Source: HGM04593 sp964423665
GTDB taxonomy: Bacteria; Bacteroidota; Bacteroidia; Bacteroidales; Bacteroidaceae
Reading direction: 5' to 3'
NCBI GenBank assembly: GCA_964423665.1
Contig: CAYRFX010000105.1
Location: forward strand, 1-5,203
DNA: 5,203 bases
Shown here: piece by piece, positions 1 to 5,203 of the stretch
How positions within the stretch are numbered: position 1 is the first letter of the stretch
Layout of the letters: the number at the start of each line of letters is the position of its first letter
Position numbers and translations under genes: made by a program
Notes under the pieces: generated by a model
The model's input: only the letters and a program-made list of their open reading frames with translations
Told to the model about the DNA's origin: nothing
The model's database searches: none

Positions 1-3000
1 CGGGCCAGTAGTTCATCTGCACGTTGATGTTGGCGTGGATATCACTGTGCCAAGGTGGTGTGCAGGTGTGGTTCCAAATACCCTGCAGGTTGTTGGGGAG
101 GTCGGCACCGCGTGAAGATGCTATTGAGAGGTAGCGACCATAGTTGTAATACAACTGCTCGAGCATGTGGTTGCGTGTGCCGCTTGCAGCGTTGTAGGCT
201 GTGATGAGCTCGTTGGTGGGGAGGTTGTTCTCCACGCCGTCGAGTTCCAGAACCACGCGGTTGAAGAACTCTTGATGGTCGGCAACGTGGGCAGCATAAA
301 CAGCGTCCCAGCCTTTCTCGGCAACAGCATCGGCTTGCGCCATATTATCTGCGGGGAGGTTGTCGGCGTTGCCGTTCTGGTGCGATTGGATATTGCCCAC
401 GAAGTCGGTGCTGCCCACAAGAACAAGAAGTACTTCATCGGCCTCCTCAACGGTGATACCGTCGGCACCTGTCGATGTGAAACCACCCTTTGCAACAATT
501 TTAAGTGTTGCATTGTAGCTCACTGTCTGCAATTTGCCGGTGAACTGTGCGCAACCATCGGAATAGGTTGTTTCTGCTGCAACGGTGGGCTTGCCACTCT
601 CCATTGTGATGCGGAACGAGAGTTTGCCTGCTTCCGATGCTGTAATCTTTGTTATGACTGCTTTGTCGGGGTTGCTGGCAATGTATTGCTTTGTATATTT
701 AACGCCGTTTACATCCTCGTATGTAACAGTTCCTGTTGCAGTCTTGAGGTTAAGGTCGCGGTAGTAGTTCTGCACGGGTTTTGTGCTGTTGTATGTGAAG
801 TTACCGCTTATATCCTCGATATATACAGAACCGAAGGGTAGGTAGTAGCCATAGCTGCTTGGGCCGCCGCTCCACAAGGTCTTGTCGTTGAAAAGAATCT
901 GGTCTTTTGCAACACCGCCAAAGAGCGATGCACCGAACTGTCCGTTACCAATGGGCAGTGAGTACTCCATCCATGTGTCGGCAACGCCTGTTGTTGTCGC
1001 GGGCTGTGTGTACCATAGTGTCAGCTTCTCTTCGGGTGCTGCGGGTTCCGATGCTGTAACTCTGAAGTCGGGATATACAACACTCTCCTCGCTAACAAAC
1101 TGCACGGGGTTGCCATTTGCATTTGCGTTCCATAGACAGATATCCTTGCCGTTGCCTGCGCCACCATTCATGTTGAATGAAGTGGTTGTGCTGCTTGCGT
1201 GCTGTATCTCAAAGTAGAGGGGGTAGCTGCTGTTCTCGGTAGGAACAATCTTGAAACCTTGTGCATCCTCGCTTGTGCTTGTCTTTATGCGGCTGCTCTC
1301 ATATACCATGTAGTTGCCCGCCTTGTTCACAATCTGGCAGTTATCTTTTGTACCCACAAGTTTCCACTTCTGAGTGTCGAGGTCGTCGGTTGTTGTTGTG
1401 AGCACGCTGTTACCCACGCCTTTATCTTCTATTACCCAACCACCGTTACCGAACTTGATGAAGTACCAATATTCATTGCTCTCATCGCTGAAGTTGGGGT
1501 ATGTTGGTGCTGCGCTGATGAATGTGAGGGGGTTATTGCTATCGCCTGCTGTCCACAAGCCAAGCTCTTTTCCTGTGCCGGTTCCGCCGACCTGGTTCAT
1601 ATAACTGTTGCCGCTCACTCCGCTCAACTGTATTTCGTAGTAACCGGCATTGCTGTTCTCGTGCAGGATGAGGGTTGCCTTGTCTTCTGCCGATGCCGAT
1701 GTGGCAAAGAGGCTGCCTGTGCTATTCCATGAGAGGTAGTTACCGCTCTTGTTCTTCATGTAGAAGCCTGTTTCATCACCCACAAGCTGCCACAACTGTG
1801 CGCCTGTATATGATTTGCTTGCGGTTTGCACGTTGCTGCCTGCACCTTGGTCGGCAATGAAAGCACTGCCTGTGAGGAACTGCGCCCACCAGTATGTAGG
1901 CTCATCCTCGGTAGAGAAGTAGGGGAGTTCGACAACCTCGGGCTCTTCGCCTTCAATAACGAAAGCCACGGGGTTACCGCCATCGCCTGCTGTCCAGTCG
2001 CTGATTTTGTGCCCGGCAGCTGCTCCTTGGTACATGTTCATGCAGTTGTCTGCACCCACACGCTGTATCTCGTATGCTCCCGAATAGTTGCTGTTCGATG
2101 TCTTGAACACGCTCAATTCCACCTTGCCGCTTTCGTCGGTTGAGTAGTAGTAAGATGTGTTTGTGCTGTGTCCCAGCCAGTAGCCGTTCTTGCTCTTCAT
2201 GTAGAAACTCTCGGGCTCGCCTATGAACTGCCACAACTGTGATGCGCTGCTGTTGTCGCTTGCTGCAGTCTCGGCATTTATCTCTGAACCCATATCGGTG
2301 AGTGCCCAACCTCCGTTCTGGAATATTACCTGGTAATAAACAGGTGCCTCCTCTGTTGAGAAGATTGCGGGGTCGTAAACCTCGGGTGTGAGGTCTGTGA
2401 ATATAACCTGGTTGGCGTCGCCAAAAAAGTCGGCTTCGCTCACCTCATTTATAATTGTGCGAGTGGCTGTGGCGGTCTCGCTCATGGAGGTTGATGCACC
2501 GTCACGCAAAATTTCCCAGCAACCCTTGATGTTCTCTTTGAGTGTGAGGGCTGCTTTTTTGCTCTTGTCTGCAGTAGTGGTGTAGCGGTTGTTCTCGGCA
2601 TCGTAGGCAAGGTAGTTGCCTATCTTGCTCACAAGATAGAATCTATCTTTTGTTCCCACGAAATTCCACATGCAGGCATCGTTCTCCTCGGCTGTTGCAG
2701 TTGCCGCGTTGTTGCCTGCTCCTTGATCAAAAAGCACATTGCCTGTCTCTTTGAATGTAATGCGGTGCCACACAGGGTTTGCCTCGCTTGCCCATGTGGG
2801 GGGAATTGCCGAAAGTGCCTGATAAACATCGGCGGGGAGAATCTCTTTTAATTTAAGTGGCAGATAAACCATTGAGTAACCGCCGGGTGCCTCCTCGTAG
2901 TAGATGGCGAGTGTCTCTTTGTCGGGGAGGAGTGCCATTGAAGAGTATGCCGAGTATTCATCGGAAATCTCTATCTTGGTCCAGCCATTCGATAGTTTTG

Positions 3001-5203
3001 TGGGTGTGTAGTCGGCAGCATCGTTGCTCAATACCTTGTAGAATATTGAAACACGGCTTCGTGCCTCATCGGTAGAGAGAACAGGACCTATAGGTGCCGA
3101 TTGGAAGAGCACATTACCCACGCGCAAAGGCTCGCCGTTGGTGTCGTTGGAACCCCATTTGAGGTCGCCAACAGCATCGGTAGCTACAACGCCGTCCCAT
3201 GTGCCTTCGCCCTTCTCAATATCGGTATAACGGAATACGTTGAAGTAACGTCCGTATCCCTTACGGCTGCTAAGCAGCACGCTTCCGTCGGGCAGTTCCT
3301 CGCATTTAGGCTCGTTGCCATATGGAGCAGGGCTGTCGTTGTAGTCTTCGCCAAGTTCGCCAAGGAGGTTCCAGGTCTTTCCAAAGTCGTCGGAGTAGAT
3401 GGCGTAGTTGTGGTAACGACTACTCCCTGTGGCGACAGCCCACACGGCGCAGTAGATGCGATAGTGGGTGCCTACCTTGATTTTGCTACTCTGTGCAATG
3501 CGACCTGCACCTATAAAGAGTGAACCAACGTGGTGGTTGCCCTGCTCGTCGTCAAAGAGGGGGTAGATGCTGTATGTAACCTCTTCGGGCTCGCCCACCT
3601 CCCACTGCTGTGTGCTTTCGTTGAAGGTAATGTAGATGCGAGATACACGGTTGGGGTTCTCGGGGTTGTCGTCGGTACCTGCACCGTAGTTTCCGTTCCA
3701 GCATAGACGGTTACCGCAAACGCTCATTACAAGTACTTGGTTGGTCTCGCGGTCGGCAACAATTGCGGGGTCGCCGAAACCGAGTCTCCATATACCTTCG
3801 TCGGTGTGTCCTAAACCATCGGCAATAGTTACAGATTCGGTCCATGAGTGTCCGTCCCACTCACTGCCGGCAGCGGTGCTGTGGCGCATAACAAGGTCTA
3901 CCTCGCCGTAACCAATGTCGTTACCGCAGGGGCGGAAGTCGTTGATTGCAAATATATAGCCGTTGGCTGTGGTTGCAAGGGCGGGGATACGGTAGGGGTG
4001 TCCGTTAGGTCCGGGTGAGTAGAAGAGATACTGGTATTTATTATCGGTATCTACTGCAATGTTTACGTTTGCAGTGAGCCCGCCCTCGGGCAATGTCTGG
4101 TTGTCGATAGATGCATTGCCGTTGATGTCCATTGTCCAGCCGTGGCACATGAAGCCTGTGGATATGCCGAATGTGGCACCCTCGGGCAAGTACATTGTGG
4201 CAGATGATGCGGGGATAGTTGTCTTTTCGAGCATAGTGGTGCTTGTTGCGCCATCTACGTTTATGGTGAGCTCGCCAATCTTGTAGTTCTGCTCGTAACC
4301 ACCATCTGTTTGTGCATTGTAGTTGATGTTGAGGGGCTTGGTGGTATCAACCTTCTTTATCAGCCATTTTGACCCGCCATCGGTTGTGTCGTACAATTTG
4401 ATGTTGTTACCAACTCCACCATGCATGTTGAAACTCTGTCCTGTGGCTCCAACGGGGCATATTGCGAAACTGCCATCGCTCTGCGATACAAGGCAAAGGT
4501 CGGTTCCGCTTGCAGTGAGTGTTGCTGCCGAGCCGGCGGTTGTGCCTGCAAGTGTGATTGCGAGGTCTGTGCCTGCTGTGCGGCTATACATCTTGAAAGA
4601 CTCTGCTGTTCCCACAAGGTACCATATTTCATTCTCGCCGTATGCACCGGTGCCACTGTTCACAGCATTGCCTGTGTAGCTTGCAGCGGTATTCATTTTT
4701 ATTGAATAGCCGGTGTTGCGGTTGTTGTAAACGCGCACGGGAACGGGGTTGGTAAGGTCGGTCGAGAATATGTCGAGTGTGAAGCGTGCTTCAATTGCTA
4801 CGCTTGCATCGTCGATAGAATTCACCGTATATTCTGTACCCAAATTCTCCTCGCCGTTGAAGAATCCTACAAAGGTGTAAGGGTTGCTTGTCTCCACTGT
4901 GAATGTGGCGGGGAGAATGGCTGTGTTCTGCCACTTCTTGTAGGGGAATGTGGTAGCCTCGCCGTTCACTTTCAGTGTGCCGGGAGCTGTGTAGTTGGCT
5001 GTAACATCAAGGGTGTTGCCACTTGGTTCAACATACTCCACAAATACATAGTCGGTGCACCATGTGTCTGTCGATTGGTTGTAGGTGCCTGTCGATTGGT
5101 CAAAAGCTGTACCGTCGTTCTTTGTTACGAGGTAACGGCTTGCTCCATCGGAATAGATTGTGGTTCCCGCATGGTTTGCCGCTGTTTTGCCAAGTGTAAA
5201 GTT
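1..5203 (-). CDS. Giant multimodular sialidase (GH33) - fucosidase (GH95) fusion, partial at both ends
   Basis: One uninterrupted minus-strand frame covers the window: codons run 5203-5201 down to 4-2, 1734 residues with no stop. Position 1 begins the next codon. Start codon, signal peptide, C-terminus and GH95 active-site barrel are outside the window. Domain order is lectin-like tail, Big-like, beta-trefoil-like, Big-like, GH33 sialidase, four beta-trefoil-like modules, then GH95 N-terminal part. GH33 is recognised by a YRIPAL motif, an Asp-box, an EEL-PDG strand and an AYSSM tyrosine motif. GH95 is recognised by PIGNGQFG, TLWSGGP and NLQGIWN...PPW...MNYWP. The protein is probably exported to the cell surface or periplasm to strip sialic acid and fucose from mucin-type or milk glycans; this is inferred from the families, as no export signal is visible. 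The in-window part alone should exceed 180 kDa. The reading frame and families are certain; the joint function is inference. Confidence 0.95.
2..37 (-). other. GH95 H-x-N-x-N active-site motif (residues 1723-1734)
   Basis: Residues 1723-1727 read HANIN, followed by VQMNYWP. In the Bifidobacterium 1,2-fucosidase AfcA, as I recall, H419, N421 and N423 occupy this motif: the asparagines hold the catalytic water and the histidine faces the fucose methyl group. A GH95 alpha-L-galactosidase of Bacteroides has threonine at the histidine position. Histidine here therefore favours fucosidase activity. The assignment rests on motif alignment by eye. Confidence 0.75.
2..1024 (-). other. GH95 alpha-L-fucosidase, N-terminal part (residues 1394-1734, truncated by window edge)
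   Basis: The domain opens LTLWYTQPA, then WMEYSLPIGNGQFGASLFGG (GNGQFG at 1419-1424) and DKTLWSGGP. This is the N-terminal beta-sandwich of GH95 enzymes, the inverting alpha-1,2-L-fucosidases that remove terminal fucose from mucin and milk glycans. A DLNLKTATGTVTYEDVNG...YTKQYIAS segment completes it. AHVADHQEFFNRVVLEL (1638-1654) leads into the (alpha/alpha)6 barrel, whose first helices include LEQLYYNYGRYL. The window ends on NLQGIWNHTCTPPW...MNYWP. The catalytic acid glutamate and paired aspartate of characterised members lie downstream and cannot be checked. The stretch between WSGGP and the sandwich strand FGSVYIED is short compared with the 'vR-x-L-h-x-x-G' helical insert many GH95 enzymes carry. 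Confidence 0.9.
1064..1474 (-). repeat. Beta-trefoil-like module M4 (residues 1244-1380)
   Basis: The fourth copy runs EYWYFIKFGNGGWVIEDKG, QKWKLVGTKDN, IVNKAGNYMVYES, FKIVPTEN, LYFEIQHA, SFNMNGGAGNG and ICLWNANANGNPVQFV. The ending closely resembles a classic ricin-type 'N-x-x-G-x-x-G-x-x-h-x-L-W-x-x-N' lobe. It also matches module A upstream of the sialidase, so A and M4 may be sister copies. A linker of about 13 residues rich in A, P and E (381-393 of the thousand series, VTASEPAAPEE) joins it to GH95. Confidence 0.75.
1490..1897 (-). repeat. Beta-trefoil-like module M3 (residues 1103-1238)
   Basis: The third copy runs TYWWAQFLTGSAFIADQGAG, QLWQLVGDETGFYMKNKSG, NYLSWNS, ATLILHEN, YYEIQLSG, SYMNQVGGTGTG and LWTAGDSNNPLTFI. 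It is the most regular unit and shares DQGAG-N with M1, QLWQ and FYMK with M2, and the LW...NP ending with M2 and M4. The final-lobe DNA carries a 15-base stretch identical to M2 (1541-1555 and 1982-1996). Glycan binding is likely but the ligand is unknown. Confidence 0.75.
1541..1555. repeat. 15-base repeat shared by M3 and M2 (copy 1)
   Basis: atcgcctgctgtcca here is identical to 1982-1996. Both encode W-T-A-G-D in the last lobe of the M3 and M2 modules. Identity at the DNA level in a conserved pentapeptide is consistent with module duplication or gene conversion, but it is short enough to be constrained by protein conservation alone. Confidence 0.75.
1916..2341 (-). repeat. Beta-trefoil-like module M2 (residues 955-1096)
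   Basis: The second copy runs from VYYQVIFQNGGWALTDMG through QLWQFIGEPESFYMKSKNG, YEIQRVG and MNMYQGAAAG to DWTAGDGGNPVAFV. The 'Q-L-W-Q-h-h-G' and 'F-Y-M-K-x-K-x-G' strands are nearly identical to those of M3. The NP-x-x-F-V ending corresponds to the final trefoil lobe. An acidic linker (EGEEPEVVEL) follows, then the recurring FSTED sequence that begins the next unit. Confidence 0.72.
1982..1996. repeat. 15-base repeat shared by M2 and M3 (copy 2)
   Basis: This is the second copy of the W-T-A-G-D coding stretch, in module M2 (residues 1070-1074), identical to 1541-1555. Confidence 0.75.
2345..2794 (-). repeat. Beta-trefoil-like module M1, divergent copy (residues about 804-953)
   Basis: This is the first of four tandem modules between the two enzymes. 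It keeps the unit's opening lobe (VWHRITFKETGNVLFDQGAG), the W-x-F-V-G strand (846-850), the FYLVSKIGNYLAY segment and the LTLKEN...CWEI strand. Its last third is diverged: where M2-M4 have an N/W-rich 'G-x-x-LW-T-A-G-D-x-x-NP' stretch, M1 has SMSETATATR, then EADFFGDANQ and VIFTDL. It follows the sialidase after a short proline-rich linker (AIPPTW). A carbohydrate-binding or spacer role is inferred from the fold. Confidence 0.65.
2894..2947 (-). other. Sialidase nucleophile motif (Y753 to E770)
   Basis: AYSSMALLPDKETLAIYYE matches the family's last-blade pattern 'Y-S-x-h-x-x-L-x-D-x-x-h-x-h-x-Y-E'. Y753 is the predicted nucleophile. The strand ends the propeller just before the LPLKLKEIL segment (781-789). 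Confidence 0.82.
3248..3298 (-). other. Sialidase catalytic glutamate and second triad arginine (residues 636-652)
   Basis: The strand EELPDGSVLLSSRKGYGR holds the 'E-L-x-D-G-x-h-L-h-x-x-R' pattern typical of GH33. E636 is predicted to activate the tyrosine nucleophile, and R652 to bind the sialate carboxylate. The 16-residue interval matches the family reference I recall. R647 is the neighbouring arginine and is a possible alternative for the triad. Confidence 0.8.
3371..3394 (-). other. Canonical Asp-box (BNR) in the sialidase
   Basis: Residues 604-611 read SDDFGKTW, an exact S-x-D-x-G-x-T-W match. Asp-boxes sit on the outer turns of sialidase propeller blades and are structural. It is the only perfect copy in the domain. 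The equivalents near residues 442-454, 660-669 and 726-741 are degenerate. Confidence 0.95.
3875..4000 (-). other. Sialidase RIP motif and acid/base aspartate segment (residues 402-443)
   Basis: The segment reads HPYRIPAL (R405), then INDFRP (R424), then CGNDIGYGEVD (D429) and VMRHST. It is the family's first blade, carrying the first triad arginine and the catalytic aspartate. The usual 'D-x-R' is preserved as DFR (422-424). The strand after it normally leads into an Asp-box; here STAAGSEWDGHSW (442-454) looks like a degenerate Asp-box with an insertion. Confidence 0.85.
4049..4339 (-). other. Big/Ig-like beta module 2 preceding the sialidase domain (residues 289-385)
   Basis: Residues 289-385 hold IGELTINVDGATSTTMLEK, a TIPASSATMYLPEG stretch, FMCHGWTMDINGN and a closing LTANVNIAVD strand. 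Layout and spacing parallel module 1: an 'L-x-VNG/VDG' hairpin, an 'xxIPA/LPA' strand, an aromatic 'GF/GW' core and a final V-x-I strand. Together with the preceding trefoil it forms the second copy of a lectin-plus-Big pair. It ends about five residues before the GH33 domain, so it may pack against the propeller. No catalytic function is expected. Confidence 0.5.
4346..4747 (-). other. Beta-trefoil (ricin-type lectin-like) module A (residues 153-286)
   Basis: This module starts with PVRVYNNRNTGYSIKM, passes through ENEIWYLVGTAESFKMYSR, and ends with SFNMHGGVGNNIKLYD and a KWLIKKV strand. Known ricin-type trefoils carry repeated 'Y-x-I/L ... Q/K-x-W-x-hydrophobic' lobes, and the IWYLVG and KWLIKK strands fit that pattern. 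The SFNMHGG motif (4388-4432) closely matches SFNMNGG of the fourth linker module (1130-1177), which supports common ancestry. A role in glycan binding next to the sialidase domain is inferred; no sugar ligand can be assigned. Confidence 0.6.
4772..5017 (-). other. Big/Ig-like beta-sandwich spacer module 1 (residues 63-144)
   Basis: Residues 63-144 begin TLDVTANYTAPGTLKVNG, continue through a YKKW and a TFVGFFNGEENLG stretch, and end VAIEARFTLD. The alternating hydrophobic strands, the tilted 'xxVNGxx' hairpin, the 'FxGFFNGEE' segment and the closing 'VxIEARFT' strand resemble small Ig/Big or InlB-B-repeat-like modules found in secreted Bacteroidales hydrolases. No catalytic residues are apparent, and the likely role is spacer or glycan-proximal stalk. 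A related module lies at residues 289-385, so the unit appears duplicated. The exact family is not certain. Confidence 0.5.
5021..5203 (-). other. C-terminal end of a lectin-like module (residues 1-61, truncated)
   Basis: The first 61 residues contain FTLGKTAANHAG, then TIYSDG-SRYLV, an FDQSTGTYNQST stretch and a WCTDYVFVEYV strand. This short-strand pattern rich in G, N, T and aromatic residues, followed directly by a Big-like module, mirrors the trefoil-plus-Big pair further downstream. It therefore looks like the last part of another carbohydrate-binding module whose start is beyond position 5203. The similarity to the other modules is weak at residue level, so the fold is a guess. The polypeptide clearly continues N-terminally. 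Confidence 0.45.
5068..5100. repeat. Short 12-base direct repeat, 21-base period
   Basis: ctgtcgattggt occurs at 5068-5079 and 5089-5100. On the coding strand it gives two NQST/DQST-like tetrapeptides (35-38 and 42-45) seven residues apart. The in-frame 21-base period suggests a small tandem duplication inside a surface loop. Confidence 0.7.

Larger units (their letters stand above)
2837..4036 (-). other. GH33 exo-alpha-sialidase catalytic domain (residues about 390-789)
   Basis: This is a six-bladed beta-propeller sialidase, predicted to release terminal alpha-linked sialic acid with retention. All expected key residues can be placed. R405 in YRIPAL, R652 and R717 form the carboxylate-binding arginine triad. 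D429 is the acid/base aspartate, R424 an additional substrate-binding arginine, E636 in CEELPDG the glutamate partner, and Y753 in AYSSM the nucleophilic tyrosine. Spacings R405-R424-D429 and E636-R652 equal those I recall for the Micromonospora sialidase (R68-R87-D92, E260-R276). R717 to Y753 is about 8 residues longer, explained by an insert at 726-740. One canonical Asp-box (residues 604-611) is present. At about 400 residues the propeller is complete, so this half should be active if folded. Linkage preference cannot be read from sequence. Confidence 0.92.

Noticed and set aside
121..513. Minus-strand 130-codon frame in another phase
   Set aside because: It overlaps the GH95 coding frame out of phase; its low-complexity T/S/P-rich product has no family features.
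167..841. Plus-strand open frame of 224 codons
   Set aside because: It is antisense to the GH95 region, which has clear family motifs. Its translation is cysteine- and valine-rich with no recognisable domain, typical of a shadow frame.
1199..1732. Plus-strand open frame of 177 codons
   Set aside because: Antisense to modules M3 and M4; cysteine-rich, no domain, no ribosome binding site evident. A shadow of the minus-strand gene.
2423..2560. Two 6-base homopolymer runs (2423-2428 and 2555-2560) in diverged module M1, suspected compensating frameshifts
   Set aside because: The frame between them still gives ALTLKEN and WEI strands that match the sister module M3, so the reading frame is intact.
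1..5203. Possible chimeric assembly joining a sialidase gene to a fucosidase gene
   Set aside because: The frame is open throughout, and related lectin modules lie both upstream of GH33 and upstream of GH95, which fits a real fusion. Long-read confirmation would still be decisive.
1..5203. Promoters, terminators, tRNA/rRNA, CRISPR arrays, insertion sequences
   Set aside because: None was seen; the whole window is coding, and the only repeats are protein-module repeats and short in-frame duplications.

Overview
The window lies entirely inside one protein-coding gene on the minus strand. Reading the reverse complement from position 5203 down to 2 gives 1734 codons with no stop, and neither the start nor the end of the gene is present. 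Codon use, the protein families and the secreted modular style suggest a gut-type Bacteroidales bacterium (Bacteroides/Prevotella-like). This is inferred from style, since no taxonomic marker is present.

Residues are numbered from the first codon in the window. In protein order the layout is: the tail of a lectin-like module (1-61); a small Ig/Big-like beta module (63-144); a beta-trefoil-like module (153-286); a second Big-like module (289-385); a GH33 exo-sialidase catalytic domain (390-789); four tandem beta-trefoil-like modules (about 804-953, 955-1096, 1103-1238, 1244-1380); and the N-terminal part of a GH95 alpha-L-fucosidase (1394 to the window edge). The GH95 part is cut just after the conserved motif that contributes active-site asparagines.

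The notable point is the combination. A sialidase and a GH95 fucosidase are on one polypeptide, joined by a string of putative carbohydrate-binding modules. Sialic acid and alpha-1,2-fucose are the two common caps on mucin O-glycans and milk oligosaccharides, so the architecture suggests a bifunctional de-capping enzyme held on its substrate by several lectin modules. Function is inferred from motifs. The key GH33 residues are visible, but the GH95 general acid lies outside the window.

No intergenic DNA, promoter, terminator, RNA gene, mobile element or CRISPR array was seen. Open frames on the plus strand and in the other minus frames are shadows of this gene.
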